Assembly: GCF_000002235.5 (NCBI RefSeq)
Contig: NW_022145601.1
Location: 26,335,228 to 26,399,227 of the forward strand
Length of the DNA: 64,000 bases
From: Strongylocentrotus purpuratus
Lineage: Eukaryota > Echinodermata > Echinoidea > Camarodonta > Strongylocentrotidae
Reading direction: 5' to 3'
Shown here piece by piece: positions 23,679 through 37,010 of the stretch. The stretch's first letter is position 1, and each line of letters begins with the position of its first letter. The notes beneath the pieces were generated by a model. The model did not search any database. It was given only the letters and a program-made list of their open reading frames with translations, and had not been told where the DNA came from. A program made the position numbers and the translations under genes.

Positions 23679-26600
23679 ATGAATGACATCGGTAAAGCAA
23701 GCGAGACCATCTCTCAACCAAGCTTTTTTAGCAGAGTTTTTACAAGTATATCACAGGTAATTTCATCATCAAATTATGAACTCTCATGTCTACAAATTCT
23801 CATTATTCCTGTAATTTGTTTCTAGCAATTCACCTTACAAATCAGTCAGTACACGTAATTCTCATGTCGTGACTCAGTTGGTCATTTGGAACAAAACGGG
23901 TACTTCATCATATCAATTTTAATGTTAGGCTTCTGGGAATAATTTTGATTTGTGAAGAAATTTTTGCTTGCACCCAGGAAATAAAGATTGTGTGCTTGAT
24001 CATGTAATGAAAAACAAGGCAGAACAAATCTTGGAACCAGCAGGATTTGAACCCGCCATCTACTGCTTGCCAGGCAGCAACTCTAATACCAGTCCATCAC
24101 TGGTCCATGGCACAGTCACAATGAACTGGAAACAAGCAGGGGGTGGGAATAACTGCTCTAAACATCAGTTACCAATCTTTATTGGTAACATTTCAGAAAT
24201 CTTTGGGGTTTTGTACCTAAATATTGGGATATTCTAGTCTTGTTTCTCTCTGGTTTGTGCAAACATGTACATAGCTAAAATGCAAACACAAACAAGTTTT
24301 GTTTGTGAAGCAAATTTTCTTGAATGTCATTTATATCATCAAAGTAGGACAAAACGAGAAATCCACCCTGATATTAAGTTGATTTTAATAGGAGGAGATA
24401 CAATTTGAAAAAACAGCTCAATGAAGGTTTGAGCAAAATGTAAAGTGATCAATGTTTGAAGTTGTAATTGATCGAACATAAATTTGCAAGTGTTTGACCC
24501 ATCTTTCAAGCTCCCTGTCTATTTGCTCTGTACCAACAAATTCTAAAATTCATTTTAAGATGTTCTCTCTTTCTCTTTCTGTTTCTCTCTCTGTCTCTCT
24601 TTCTCTCTCTTTCTGTCTCTTTCTGTCTGTCTACGCCTGTCTGTCACTCTCTCCCTCTCTTTTTGCCTCTCTCTCTCTGACACAGAGGTATCAAGGTTTA
24701 TTGGATAAGTCTGTTCCCTATGCGGTGCCCAGATGGGTCGGTTTCGTCGGCCTGTATATCATCTACCTGCTGAGAATATTCTTCATTCAGGTGAGGCACA
24801 TTTCATGTATGACCCCACCCCTTTTGGGGGTCTTTTTTTAGTATTTTTAAGATCATTTATAAATGTCTTCTGGGATCTCCCATGTGTCTTTCTGTTTATA
24901 TTGTAGACACTGTAAAAAGAAATATAGAAGAGAAAAAAAATAAAACGGGTAATGAAAATATAAAATGATAAATAATGTCTATATATTGCTATGAACTTCT
25001 AAAATAATAAGTTGTACTCCAGCCTCTCTGAATTAATAAGTAATATTCATACTGGGACAGAATGCTTTCCACAGTACTTACTGTAAGACAGTACAACATA
25101 CTAAAATAGGCAATACCCTTGTGCTCTCTCTTTACTAAAAAATGAATGTAAATTAAAGTGTTTGAAGTATGCAGAACTCATCAAAAATTCCTTATTTCTC
25201 CATTTATATTTTTTTTGCTCAGGGTTGGTTCATCATAACGTATGCTCTAGCTATATACCATCTGAATCTCTTCATTGCCTTCCTCTCACCTAAGATAGAC
25301 CCAGCTGTTACAGATGACCCAGGTATGTGCCTCCCTCTGTCTTGTTCAACTACAAAACTTGTTTATTTAATTTTTTTTCTGCATTTTTTCAACATGATAG
25401 AAAGTGATGTACAAACCAGGTACAAATATGGTTGTACGTTTTGTGCTGCATAAAGAATCAATCATTTTAATTTTGGCCATTACACGTAGTGGGTTATTGA
25501 TGTAGACAAATGCTCATTTACCTGTTACAGCTCATTTTATGTATTTACCAAAGAAAAAAGATGTCAGTCAGTCACTCAATAGTGTCTGACAGTGAAGTCC
25601 AGAAAGTAAACAGGTTTCCTTGCATAATTTGAATAATAGGACACCGCTAACGTTTAAATTTCACAGATAGGACATACGTGACATATTCATAATTCCTGCA
25701 AAGTTCTACAGAATTTGATGTTGGCTGCAATTGGGACATAGTATCTTTAAAATTAGCAACACATTTCTATTTGTCTAACAAAACGCCTTGTGATCAAAAT
25801 GGAAATGTTTGAATAGGTATCAACTCAGAAAAACTCTCAACATATTCAGTAAAAAACAAAGACCTTACACTGAATGCACTTCTAAACAGAAAAATCATTT
25901 CTTATTTGCTGTTTTTTTGTTGACATTTGTGTACTCATTATTGCTCATGTCATGTTATATTTTATCTTAAGCTGTTATTCCTGAAGCTTGGTACTGGAAC
26001 AACATGGTTCTCATAATCATTGATTCAAAGAGTAAAATAACATATTTAAATATTTTTTCTTTGACAGACGATGATGGCCCTGCATTACCAACTAAATCAG
26101 GTCAAGAATTCAGACCTTTTATTAGGAGATTACCAGAATTCAAATTTTGGTAAGTACATTCTTTCTTTTTTTTCATGAGCATTTCTCATGAATTTGTTGT
26201 GCGTATTACAATGTAAAAGGAATTGGGTTCAATTAAGTGTTACAATTATAGTTCACTGTGTGGGAATACACATTGAATTGATCATGTAAAATAACATTTT
26301 TTGTTAAAATTCAATATTTTGAGAAAAAAATCACCAAATCATCAATGTTAATTGATCTCAATTCCATTGAAATCAGTATCAAAATATAGATAATTTCATG
26401 CTCTTTCATAAGATACCAAACGAACAGTGGTTCAAGGTTTCTTAAAAATGTTATTTACAAAATACCCTCTTGTTTTTGTATAAAGGGCCGCTTTTTAGGA
26501 CATTCCCTCTGATTTTTTAGAAGGTGACTGCTACAAATACAAATAAATTATGAAATATTGTGTATTATCATAAAATCTTTTGAATTAACAAGGTGTGCTT

Positions 26601-27727
26601 AGTTTGTGAAGCAGTTGCAACAAACCCCTTCTTCTGAATTTAGCCCTCTGCTTTGATATAGTGACAGAAACTAGATGTGCAAAGCATCCATTTTACTATG
26701 GATGCCTCGCATTGTACTCACTTTTTATTTCCGTACCATCAAACACAGTTCATATTGTGATTTTTGTTTTTCTCTTTTTTTTCTACTTCAGGCACTCTGC
26801 AATGAAAGCTATACTAGTAGCTTTGACATTAACCTTCTTTGAACTGTTCAATGTTCCTGTGTTCTGGCCAATCCTAGTTATGTATTTCTTCCTCCTTTTC
26901 TTCTTAACAATGAGGAGACAAATTGAGGTGAGTGGCTCATTGTCTTTTTCTCTGCTTTCCTTTCTACTAACCAAGTCCATCTACAAGATTGACAAAAGAA
27001 CAACAATTGACTGAAGAAAACTTGGCTGTTAGTGTTGGATGTAGAGCATGCTCAAAACATTTGCTTGACGAAATATGAAACTGACTCGGAACAGTTGAAA
27101 GGTCAACAATACTGACAATAGATATAAAGCAAACTGTCAATGTAAACTGATATCATCCTGTATAGTCCAAGTTTTGTTGATTTGTTGAGGGTTAGTTTGC
27201 TGATGCATACCTACTGACAGTTGAAAAGAAACACATGTTACTCTGATCATGAGGGTTGACTAAAATGGAAGCATGGAGGATATTCTCCCATGGATAGGAT
27301 CATGCACTTGGATTGGATACACTGTATTTTTACCACATTTATTTAATTCCTTTTAAAATAAAGAGAAGAAAGAAAAAAAACCTCTACAGAAATAGCTTCC
27401 CATCTTTTGCTAGGAACACAATTGATCTATTAATCAGGGGAATGTAATAATTTGTCACCATGCACTTTACAAAAGAGTAAACATTCAATTTGACTGGATT
27501 TTACAAAAAGCCTTTTCTGGTTATACTTCTTTAAAATCATATTATAGATTGATTACATGCTTAATCCGAATAAAGGATTCGTCAACATATCAATTTCCTA
27601 ATCACATGAGCATTTTATGTTTTTGTTCTTACAGCACATGATCAAGTACCGGTATTTGCCCTGGACCCGCGGGAAGACGAAGTACAAAGGAAAGGAAGAT
27701 ACAGGCGATGTGATTGGTTCACAATGA
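23679..27727 (+). CDS. RER1: RER1, Golgi-to-ER retrieval receptor, complete
   Basis: Four-pass membrane protein of early Golgi vesicles that returns escaped ER membrane proteins and unassembled subunits to the ER via COPI. Coding exons: 23679-23756, 24686-24790, 25223-25322, 26068-26149, 26792-26927, 27635-27727. Together they are 594 nt, 197 residues plus stop (human RER1 is 196). Phases join cleanly and all borders are GT-AG. Diagnostic stretches are [59 protein letters not shown] and [10 protein letters not shown] followed by YKGKED, the usual C-terminal cytosolic tail. Hydrophobic pairs in exons 3-4 and 6 are the expected membrane segments. The start is the first ATG after the acceptor at 23664 (13 nt of leader in this exon). 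It points away from enolase and toward TTI1. Confidence 0.97.
24008..24125 (-). mobile_element. tRNA-derived SINE fragment
   Basis: The minus strand has a B box, GGGTTCAAATCC, preceded by an anticodon-arm-like GCTGCCTGGCAAGCAG and a partial A box. The anticodon would be GGC, and the acceptor stem does not close, so it is not a working tRNA. Confidence 0.6.
24355..24560. mobile_element. Fragment of the AGTCCACCC MITE family
   Basis: It starts GAGAAATCCACCCTGATATT and keeps GAAGGTTTGAGCAAA and GAAGTTGTAATTGATC blocks like those of 29809-30348. One end is missing. Confidence 0.5.
24566..24680. repeat. CT/CTGT microsatellite directly before an RER1 acceptor
   Basis: About 115 nt of TCTCTCTGTCTCTTT units run straight into the CACAG acceptor at 24681-24685, giving that exon an unusually long polypyrimidine tract. 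Confidence 0.9.
25323..26067. other. RER1 intron, nearly featureless
   Basis: TTGGGACATAGTATCTTTAA at 25733-25752 resembles one end of the short MITE at 31190-31267. Nothing else was recognised. Confidence 0.4.
26150..26791. other. RER1 intron, nothing recognised
   Basis: AT-rich intron sequence without recognisable repeats or exons. Confidence 0.5.
26928..27634. other. RER1 intron, nothing recognised
   Basis: AT-rich intron sequence. The open frame running in from the exon is read-through only. Confidence 0.5.
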
Positions 27728-29690
27728 CATGATGACCCTAGCAGCACAACCAATCAGGACACAGCCAAGCCAACATAGGTCAAGATAGGTCTTGTTATGT
27801 CTCATCAAGTTCTGCTATATGTGTTTCCATCTTAGTATGGTTGTGCAGCACAGGTCTAAGAAATGTTGTCTAAGATAGATGTATATCATTTTTTTAAAGA
27901 TAACCGTTCAATTTTTTGTATATCTACATACTTCATGGATAGGCGATCTCCAGCGTTAATTATGCTGGTTTTCCTTATCTATCACTTCATTTAATAGTTT
28001 GTAAAGAGTAATTTAAAGTGAAAGAAAGTCTTTTGGAAACATGAGTAGTTGTATTAAAAACTACTTTCCATTTCTAACAAATGAATGCAAATTAAAGTAG
28101 CGTGATTACACAGGGACTCTCCTTAGGGATTCGGCAATATGGAGGATAAATTTAGTTATGATTCGATTTTTTCAATCAGTCCATAGAGTTTTGAAATCTA
28201 TTGGAAAGAGCTGAACATCTGAAAACTGAATAAAATTCATTACATGTATCTTGAGATAGGTAACATCTATGTCCACGGCTCAAACTTTGTCAATGGTTTA
28301 TAATTAAAACATTTTGATTTGTCACAATGTGTAACTCCATTCAAATATATCTGCATTATTTATTTATAATATGCACAACACAAAATACAGTATACAAAAT
28401 AATAAAATGAAAATCTAGTCATCACTGTTACCCAATAGCATTAGTTTCCTCGTAGCTTCCACTAATTAACCACCAGAATTGTTCACATGCTTCATAACTT
28501 TCTTATTGTTGGTCCGATTTATTTCAAACTTTTGCCATTTTGTTTATATTTTCCTGCTTTCATACAAATGAACTTACTACAAGGGTTAGATTGCCCTTTA
28601 ATTGTGTCATGAATTTTGTTCTCGCAAAATCATGTTTAATTACATGTCTATATGTATATAGAAATCATCTTTATGGTTAAAAATATTTGGTTGTTTCTCT
28701 GCACTTATAGTTATAACATCTTCAATATAATAAGAGTAAAAAATATTAAAGATTACTGATTAGTTTTGTACCCTGTAGGTTCCATTGTTTTGAGTCTATA
28801 GTATAATTTTGTATTGCTACACGGTGCATTTGCTGCAACACTATGATGGATTTTCATTTCTTTGTGTAGAATTCTCATATCTAGCAAAGAGCTGTCTTAA
28901 AGAAAATGGTTGTTGCCGAAAACAATTGTTATTTCAAGTGAATATTTTAATTGAAAACATTTACAGCTTTTGCTCACAAAGGTGGTGGTCTGTTAGAAGT
29001 TATTTAATGATATGTGTGTTTGATATGTGTGACTCTTATGTTGTAAAATGGCAAGTAATGCGTTACAGTTTTTAATATGGAGTCAAGGTGCGAATAAGAA
29101 CACCCTCCTTTTCCTCTTGAAATTCATAATGTTGTGCCCCTCCGATTCCTTACTTACCAGAAAACAGTGGAAATACTTGCAATAGGGATATCACTTTCAT
29201 TCCCCCTTCAAGTGTTTGTTTGTTTGTATTTTCTTATTATTCTATTAGTTGTAAATGTAGTTGTAGTTTATTTCACATACTATATATCACATTAAGACAC
29301 TTGAATGAACAGCCATCATGTAAAGTTGTACGGTACACTGTATGAGGAATGTGGATATTTGTAGTATATTTTGGAAAATGTGGGTCATTGCACTTTTATT
29401 TTTTATTCAAATTGTTTACTTTTACAAGTTCTATATGAAATAGTTATTTACAGTATGATTTTGACAACAAAAGTAGGATTTATTCTCATCCGTTGCATGG
29501 CATATATGCAACATGTAAAGGATGATTAAATACCAAAATGTCATTCATCTAAGAGCGTTTTAGGTATACATTCTCTGTATTAATGAGTTCATGTTCATGT
29601 TAATGTATGAAGCATTTTTTACCATGAAGTGAATGATAAAGAATATGTATTAAAATTTGTGAGTTATAGTAAAAAATTCTTCCTGCATTC
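27728..29690 (+). other. Probable RER1 3' untranslated region
   Basis: AT-rich sequence after the RER1 stop with several AATAAA-type signals (for example near 28229 and 28403). No ORF here resembles a known protein and no repeat family was recognised until about 29750, where a CTCAGCAAAAAA word and then a MITE begin. Which poly(A) site is used cannot be told from sequence. Confidence 0.5.
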
Positions 29691-29808
29691 ATTTGTATGC
29701 ATCATTTTCATCTGCCGACTTAGCAAAGAGCATGCTCAACACAAAATACACTCAGCAAAAAAGAAAGTGGACACTATTTATGATTAAGATTTGCATATCG
29801 ATGTTTAA

Positions 29809-30348
29809 AGGGAAAGTCCACCCCAAAAATAATTTTGTTTCGATAGAGGCAGAATAATAAGAAAATCAGGTGAGTGAAAGTTTGAGCAAATTCTGAATGA
29901 AAATAAGAAAGTTATGAATTATTGAAGTTGTGATCAATCAAATACAAATTGGCAACTCTGTGACTTATTATAAGAGCTCTCCTTCATTTGCTTTGTGCAT
30001 AATATTCCATAAAATCATGTTTTCTTCGTTATTGATGACGGAATATATATTTGTTCCTTGCAGGGGGAGTATAGAAACATATTTGCAATTATTATATTTA
30101 GGGTGCATGTATGGTTGAAATTTTTCTTGAGGGAAAATGAAAAATTTAGATTTTTTTAGTACTGAGCAAATGGAAGTTGAGCTCGCATGATACGTCATAG
30201 AGTTGCCAATTTGTGTTTGATTGATCACAACTTCAAAAATCCTAACTTCCTTATTTTTAATCGGAATTTGCTCAAACTTTCACTGACTTGTTTCTCTCAT
30301 TTTTCTACTCCTATTAAAACTAACTTAATTTCAGGGTGGACTTTCCCT
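29809..30348. mobile_element. Complete 540-bp TTAA-flanked fold-back MITE
   Basis: Perfect 15-bp ends AGGGAAAGTCCACCC / GGGTGGACTTTCCCT sit between TTAA at 29805-29808 and 30349-30352. The inverted similarity runs about 200 bp inwards (TGATCAATCAAA..AAATTGGCAACTCT mirrored by AGAGTTGCCAATTTG..TTGATTGATCA). TTAA targets with AG-starting ends fit the Kolobok superfamily better than piggyBac; that assignment is inference. Confidence 0.85.
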
Positions 30349-30352
30349 TTAA

Positions 30353-31185
30353 AGTGGGACTGCACTACTTGTAGCTACTTGCGCCTTTATATAGCAAACA
30401 ATTCCTAAGCAGTACTCATTGGACCTCCATGATCCTCTTTTTCTTATGTTAATTGAGAGCTGACTTGATATTTAATATTTATTGAGTGTATTTGGTTGTC
30501 TATACCAATGGGTGGAATAAAGGGTAACATTAGATATTTTTACATGACAGTGAAAGCAATGCATGCTTCAAACTATAGGTAAAATAATTATTAGAAAGGG
30601 CGAAATCATACATGTACCAAAATGTTATACTGGTAACCCTATTTACAGGAATAATTTCATGAGATTATCATGGTCGTTTCCATAATTCCATGATTTTTCA
30701 GCATGTACATTCAACTATCTTTATATTAAATACTCAAACACAACAATTGTTTTGTAATGTACATGCACATGTATCTACACCGCTCATCAATGATATCTAG
30801 TCTTATCTCCTAACAAATTTATATCCTAGAGTGGTTTACATCAAAGCATTTCTCATCCTATACCTCTCTATAAAACTTAAGCTCATTTACAATGTGTCAG
30901 GTACACACAATCTACAAGTAAGGCAACTTCACAAAGTTCTCTTTAATAATGTCATTTTTATTGCAAAAATATTAAAGGAAGTGATCACTGTTCATGTTCA
31001 CTCATCTTCTCAAAGTACTTCATTGATATGTATTTTGATGTAAAGGCTGTTTAACAATGATAAAGCAACTATATGTATGTTGGTAAGCATTCACATGACA
31101 AATAGTTTTAGAACTTGATCATATCTATCCAATAAGGTATGAGCTTTGGACAGAGAAAAAACTACATGTACATGTACACAGTGTG
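30353..31185. other. Intergenic DNA between RER1 and the gypsy element
   Basis: AT-rich, with short ORFs only. No gene or known repeat is recognised apart from the flanking MITEs. Confidence 0.5.
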
Positions 31186-31189
31186 TTAA

Positions 31190-31267
31190 AGGTACTATGT
31201 CCCTTTTGCAGATGCCGTTGGAATTTAACCTTTTCATTTTTCGACATGCAAATGGGACATAGTACCT
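31190..31267. mobile_element. 78-bp TTAA-flanked mini-MITE
   Basis: Ends AGGTACTATGTCCC and GGGACATAGTACCT are perfect inverses and pair on to about 20 of 21 bases. TTAA lies on both sides (31186-31189, 31268-31271). There is no coding capacity. Confidence 0.85.
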
Positions 31268-31693
31268 TTAAGTCTTAAAGGAAACCTCGTCTTTAAGATA
31301 ATGTGTAGGTACACTGTATGCTGAAATATGAAAGATTTATTTTTGAAAATGTACAAGCGATATATAAATGAGGACATATTGGCAAGATGTAATGCCTTTT
31401 AGCATGATATGGGAGCATCCATTTTCTTGATAATGTGATGTACCGGTAGTAGGTAAACTTGTACATATATCATGCACCAAGCTGAAGCTGGAAAGACTTT
31501 TTAATTCATAACATTACCTTTCACTTTATAAAGGGAAATCATAGCTGAGAAGTTAAAAACTATATTTTGTGAACAAGATAAAACAGGGGAATAATTGTAA
31601 GTCATTTATTTAAAAATACTTAAATATAGTTGTTGACAACTCTATTTCATTTACATAAAAACTTCACCCTAGAAGAGCACCAACTTATTTATG

Positions 31694-32021
31694 TGTAAGG
31701 CCCTGGAAAATAGGCCTCCCTCAAAATTTTGTATACATATATCCTGTTAGTATTGTCATATATTTTACACACCAGTTTCTTAAAAAGTTTACACAGCTTG
31801 CTGCAAAGATGCAGAACCCCAACCCCTGTTTCCGAGAAGTGGTGACTCATTATTGTGCCCTCTCTCCAAAACGAAACCAAATCGAAGGCATTGGTCATGT
31901 CAGTGGTTTCTGCCTGATAGCATCAGTTCTATACCTGATGCTTCACAGTAAACACTTATTCTGACCAGCCTCTTCATTTCTTTTCAGAATTTATATTATT
32001 TACCCCCTGACCGGGGTAACA
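31694..32021 (+). repeat. Left LTR of the gypsy element (328 bp)
   Basis: It begins TGTAAGGCCCTGG and ends ACCGGGGTAACA. It matches the first ~240 bp and last ~95 bp of the right LTR almost exactly. Confidence 0.9.
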
Positions 32022-32260
32022 TTTCTGGCGACCCTGCCAGGACAGCAATTTACTTTTGCTGTTCGACGAGAACTTGGATGACACTGCACCAGTAGAGAGG
32101 AGTGCTGGCAGATGAACCGACGTCGATAACTGGTTGACTCGTGGTAGAGGACGGCAATCGGTGTGTGTTAGAGGGTTGAACCGGGACCAGGCAGGAGCAG
32201 AAAATGAAAAGCTTATAGCTGTGGTCAACAGTCAACAAGGAAACACAACCAATTGTAGTC

Positions 32261-33556
32261 ATGGGAACTATCGAGGACCTCCAGTTTGAGATCGAGAGAA
32301 TCCTGTTCGGTTTGTCATGGGACCAGCTACTTGATGCTTGTGAGTGCTTTGACTTACCAAAGGAGCAAAGTGAGGGTAAGCAGAGAAGGTCACTTACTAG
32401 GATTTTGCAGGATAAACTTACAGAAAAGGTAGCAGAAGAGGGTGCCCAAAGTAATCTACAAGCACTTACACAGAGTTTAGAAGTGCTTGGTGGGACCATG
32501 GACGCTATCCAGGTAGACGACACAGATAAACAAGCTACCACATCAGCTGAGAAACAGCAAGACATCAAGGACCACAACACAGTAAAACCCCCCGAACTGA
32601 AATCTATATCGGCATGTACCCCCATAATTCCAGCGGCATATAGAAAAGAACTAAGGATCAGCGGACAGGTTGGGGATGCACATCAAAAGGACCGCTCGAG
32701 TTATTCTAGCCTAAACCATCAAATAGAGGCAGCTCTCGGGAGAGGATATGGGGAGGCGGAGGTGGTAGAAGCAGTCTTGAGGGCAATCAACCCGGGACTT
32801 CGTCTGCGTTCCTACCTGGAAAACCACTCCAATTTGACCTTGACATCCCTGAAAACTGTCCTGAAATCACACTATCAAGAGAAGGAGGCAACAGACCTTT
32901 ACCAAGAGCTTTCGCAGCTGGTACAAGGTAAAGGTGAAACCCCCCAAGGATTTGTCATGCGGGCCCTGGATCTAAGACAGAGAATCGTTGTTGCATCCGG
33001 ACAAGCTTCTCATGGTCTCAAATACGATCCAGCCCTGGTGCAGGACATGTTCCTGCACACTGTAATAACTGGACTTACTAACGACAACGTGCGACATGAC
33101 CTTAAGTCGTCCTTACAGTCAGAAATTCCAGACGAAATCCTCCTGGAGAGGTTAAATGTAGCCGCATCGTTAGAGGAGAAGCGTCTCCTGAAGCCTCATG
33201 CTAAACCAACTATACGAGTAGCTGCAGTCTCAGAAACACCTGACAGACAGACTCCAACGACCCCGCCGAGGGAAAAACCAAGGAAGGAGGGTGACGCTGC
33301 GGGACTGGCTGCACAGATTGCGGAGCTGAAGGCACACGTAGCAGAGCTACAGGGGAGAGCCACGCAACCGCCCACCAGGCCGCCCATGATGCAACGGAGG
33401 CCCAGAGGGTGCGATCGATGCCGCAAGCAAGGAGAGGGTGACCGCTGTCGGCATTGCTACCGTTGTGGAGCGGACAACCACTTCACTAGAGGATGTAACC
33501 TTCGAAGAGACCAGCCGGGAAACGACTCCGGAGCTCACCAAGGGGATCGGGTGTAG
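32261..33556 (+). CDS. Fossil gypsy gag (431 aa)
   Basis: An open frame after the primer site. It has a central capsid-like helical region (about residues 140-320) and a C-terminal zinc knuckle, [17 protein letters not shown], before a basic tail. Part of the gypsy element; described only as a fossil part. Confidence 0.85.
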   Translation: MGTIEDLQFEIERILFGLSWDQLLDACECFDLPKEQSEGKQRRSLTRILQDKLTEKVAEEGAQSNLQALTQSLEVLGGTMDAIQVDDTDKQATTSAEKQQDIKDHNTVKPPELKSISACTPIIPAAYRKELRISGQVGDAHQKDRSSYSSLNHQIEAALGRGYGEAEVVEAVLRAINPGLRLRSYLENHSNLTLTSLKTVLKSHYQEKEATDLYQELSQLVQGKGETPQGFVMRALDLRQRIVVASGQASHGLKYDPALVQDMFLHTVITGLTNDNVRHDLKSSLQSEIPDEILLERLNVAASLEEKRLLKPHAKPTIRVAAVSETPDRQTPTTPPREKPRKEGDAAGLAAQIAELKAHVAELQGRATQPPTRPPMMQRRPRGCDRCRKQGEGDRCRHCYRCGADNHFTRGCNLRRDQPGNDSGAHQGDRV

Positions 33557-33666
33557 CTCGTCATGGCCGCAAGGGGTCCCCCAGTACAGGTAAGTGTCCA
33601 AATCGTAGTGTTAATGGGATATCGGGCAACAGTGGTGCATGTCTCCCTCCTCGACAATTACACAAT

Positions 33667-36600
33667 TTGGTAAAGTTGGTTGGGGAAAGATGCACTATTA
33701 AGTGCTTGTTAAATGGGCACAAAATTGAGGCATTGTGGGATACTGGGGCGCAGGTGTTGGTGTTGTCAGAGGACTTCAGGAAAAACATTCTTCCAGATGT
33801 ACTCTTGAGGGATGTCAAGGAGCTTGTGCCCAAAAACTTAACATTGAAGACAGCAAATAAGTCGGAAATTCCCTACATCGGCTGGATTGATGTCCAGTTT
33901 GATCTGGAGACCCACGGAGGACCCTCCTATAGGTGTCAAGTGCCATTTTTGGTCACCGAGGAGGACATCTATGAACCAATTATCGGTACTAACGTTATCG
34001 GGGAAATTGTCAGGAACTCCAAAAGTCTCCAAGGAATATGCCAAGCCCTTGCGACTTCCCTTCAAGAACACAAACAAGACATCCCGAAGCTGGTGAACCT
34101 CCTTAAGGCAGACATCCCCAGCGATGTTTGCCATGTAAGAGTTGGTCAACTACAAGAGCGAATACCAGCCAATAAGAGTTGGATGTTAGATGTCCGCGTA
34201 CGACCAGGACCAGTAAGAGAGGAAACCACTGTCCTCTTCGAACCAGACAGGCATATGGGATGGCCAGAGGGCATCGAACTAGAAGCTTGCTTGGTTCAGC
34301 TAAGTCCTGGGAGCTCATGCTGCATCCAGCTACCCATTCACAACCATTCAGGGAAGGACACCACCCTACCTCGCTACACCTCCCTTGGGAGGTTAGAGCA
34401 GATAGGGACAATTCTCCCTGAAAACATCAACGAAGAAGATGACACAACAGAAGTGCCAAAGGTGACAGTATCTGCAGTCTCAACTGAAGAACAAAAGAAG
34501 AACAACAATACCTTCGACTTCAGCCAGCTGACTTCAGAGCAAAGGGTTGCAGCAGAGGACCTCATGAAACAGGAAGCAGGAGCTTTTTCTACTGGAGAAC
34601 ATGACATGGGCTGCATTCGTAACCTCCAAATGAAGATAAGATTGACCGGCGACATACCTGTACAGCGAACTTACCAATCCATTCCCCGCCCGTTATACCA
34701 GGAGGTGCAAACCTACTTGCAGGATCTGATTGAAAGAGGGTGGATTGTGAAATCAGAGTCTGCTTACGCATCCCCTGTAGTCTGTGTCCGGAAGAAAGAT
34801 GGTGGCCTTCGCCTCTGTGTCGACTATAGGGGACTCAACAGCAAAACAATACCAGACCGGCAACCCATCCCACGCATGCAAGACGTCTTAGATGGTCTAG
34901 CAGGAAACTTGTGGTTCAGCACTCTTGACCAAGGGAAAGCATACCACCAAGGGTTTATGACCGAAGAGAGCAGACCACTGACAGCCTTTGTCACACCTCG
35001 GGGACTGCATGAGTGGGTTAGAATTCCCTTTGGTCTCAGAAATGCCCCTGCTGCCTATCAGAGGTGCATGGAGAATATCTTAGACGGGCTGAACCATGTG
35101 ATATGTGAGGTGTACCTTGATGACATTATCGTCTATAGCAAGACTTTTGAAGAACATGTTGCCAATCTGAGAACAGTGTTTCAACGGCTGCAACAACATG
35201 GAGTGAAACTGAAGCCAGCCAAGTGTCACACTTTCCAAAAGAAGGTGAAATATCTGGGACGTATAGTCACAGCTGATGGATACAGACCGGACCAAGAAGA
35301 AACGGCTGCACTTCAGTCACTGAAAGAAAAGACACCAAAGACAATTGGAGAAGTACGGAAGCTGCTTGGGCTGACAGGCTATTACAGACGGTACCTCAAG
35401 AATTACGCAAAGAGAGCCAGACCGCTTTACCAGCTTCTACAAGCACAGGACACAGGAGAAGTCAAGAAGAAGACCAGGATAGCCAAGCCGAAGAAGTCTG
35501 GAGGTCAAGCTCCATCGAATGCCCCAGTTACTTGGTTACCTTCCCACCAGGCAATCATAAATGAATTCATTGATGAGCTAAGTAACCCACCGGTAATGGC
35601 ATATCCTAACTTCACTCTTCCGTTCGTGCTGCACACTGATGCCCCCCAAGATGGGCTCGGAGCGGTGTTGTATCAAGAAAAAGATGGGAAGTTACGGGTC
35701 ATCGCCTATGGTTCCCGAACCCTGACACCAGCCGAGAGGAATTACCATCTACATTCGGGTAAGTTGGAATTCTTGGCCCTTAAATGGAGCATCACCGACC
35801 AATTCCGAAGTTACCTCCAATACGCGAAGTCATTTGTGGTATTCACGGATAACAACCCCCTCACATACGTGTTGAGTACCGCAAAATTGAATGCTACTGG
35901 TCATAGGTGGATTGGGGAACTAGCAGATTTCAATTTCTCCATCCGCTATAGACCGGGAAGAGCAAATGGGGATGCTGATGCTCTATCACGTATGCTATTG
36001 GTGAACAGCAATCTAGCTGCAGAGTACAGTGAGGAGATCTCCCCCGATGTCATGACTGCCACCCTCCAGGGAATCCGCTACCAGTCGAATGATGATTTTG
36101 CTGTTGTACATTCCTTGGTGGTGGATCCAGCTGTGGAGGATGACATGACCGACACCACATTGGGATGTACCCAGTTATTCTCCTTACAGGATGTCAAAAT
36201 AGCTCAACAGGAGGACACAGACATTGCCCCTATTTTGCAATACCAAGCCAAGAGAAGATGGCCAAAGAAGCATGAGCGGCAGCATAAGACCCAAGGTACC
36301 AAGTCCATCATGCACGAGTGGAAAAGGCTAGAGGTTGGAGATGATGGAATCCTCCGTCGTGTAACCAAAACTAAAACACAGCTAGTCCTTCCAAGGAAGT
36401 GGTGGATCTTCGTTTGCGAGGAGCTCCACAACAAGATGGGACATCTGGGATCAGAGCGGACGGTAGAGTTGGCAAGGGATAGGTTTTACTGGCCCCACAT
36501 GGACAGCACAATCAACACTTACGTCACCACCCAATGTCAGTGTATCAAACAGAAGAAACCATCGAAACCCAACAGGGCCCCCCTCATCCCTATCGCAACA

Positions 36601-36825
36601 GCAGAGCCTTTCGAACTGGTGAGCATCGACTTTCTTCATCTAGAACGTAGTCGTGGAGGATATGAGTACATTCTGGTCGTAATGGACCATTTCACCCGAT
36701 TTGCACAAGCATATCCCACGACCAACAAATCCGGTCGAACTGCAGCAGACAAGGTCTTCAACGACTTTGTTTTGAAATTTGGTTTCAAAACAATCGATTC
36801 ATTGTATATACATTATTATGTTTAA
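33667..36825 (+). CDS. Fossil gypsy pol polyprotein region
   Basis: Parts in order: retropepsin-like protease (ALWDTGAQ, near the start), reverse transcriptase with the [10 protein letters not shown] box (about residues 480-485), RNase H with [12 protein letters not shown], and the integrase zinc-binding and following region (HNKMGHLG). This order is Ty3/gypsy. It belongs to a copy that appears broken overall. Confidence 0.9.
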   Translation: MVKLVGERCTIKCLLNGHKIEALWDTGAQVLVLSEDFRKNILPDVLLRDVKELVPKNLTLKTANKSEIPYIGWIDVQFDLETHGGPSYRCQVPFLVTEEDIYEPIIGTNVIGEIVRNSKSLQGICQALATSLQEHKQDIPKLVNLLKADIPSDVCHVRVGQLQERIPANKSWMLDVRVRPGPVREETTVLFEPDRHMGWPEGIELEACLVQLSPGSSCCIQLPIHNHSGKDTTLPRYTSLGRLEQIGTILPENINEEDDTTEVPKVTVSAVSTEEQKKNNNTFDFSQLTSEQRVAAEDLMKQEAGAFSTGEHDMGCIRNLQMKIRLTGDIPVQRTYQSIPRPLYQEVQTYLQDLIERGWIVKSESAYASPVVCVRKKDGGLRLCVDYRGLNSKTIPDRQPIPRMQDVLDGLAGNLWFSTLDQGKAYHQGFMTEESRPLTAFVTPRGLHEWVRIPFGLRNAPAAYQRCMENILDGLNHVICEVYLDDIIVYSKTFEEHVANLRTVFQRLQQHGVKLKPAKCHTFQKKVKYLGRIVTADGYRPDQEETAALQSLKEKTPKTIGEVRKLLGLTGYYRRYLKNYAKRARPLYQLLQAQDTGEVKKKTRIAKPKKSGGQAPSNAPVTWLPSHQAIINEFIDELSNPPVMAYPNFTLPFVLHTDAPQDGLGAVLYQEKDGKLRVIAYGSRTLTPAERNYHLHSGKLEFLALKWSITDQFRSYLQYAKSFVVFTDNNPLTYVLSTAKLNATGHRWIGELADFNFSIRYRPGRANGDADALSRMLLVNSNLAAEYSEEISPDVMTATLQGIRYQSNDDFAVVHSLVVDPAVEDDMTDTTLGCTQLFSLQDVKIAQQEDTDIAPILQYQAKRRWPKKHERQHKTQGTKSIMHEWKRLEVGDDGILRRVTKTKTQLVLPRKWWIFVCEELHNKMGHLGSERTVELARDRFYWPHMDSTINTYVTTQCQCIKQKKPSKPNRAPLIPIATAEPFELVSIDFLHLERSRGGYEYILVVMDHFTRFAQAYPTTNKSGRTAADKVFNDFVLKFGFKTIDSLYIHYYV

Positions 36826-37010
36826 GGTTGTTTTGGAGTATATTAGAGGAGCGACTATCGGTAGATCAGAGATTGTTGCTTGTTACGTCTCATTTTATTG
36901 TTGCATTGTTAGGTAGGATCGCGATGATCAGTTTAGTTCAATAAATGTTTAATATAGAATTGATACCTTGTGGAAATGTCGAAGATGACATTTGTTTTTG
37001 GAGGGATGGG

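Noticed and set aside
24040-24110. tRNA gene with GGC anticodon
   Set aside because: This anticodon is not a usual eukaryotic Ala species and the acceptor stem is decayed; it is a SINE fragment.
32050-32625. 191-residue minus-strand frame
   Set aside because: Antisense shadow of the gypsy gag region.
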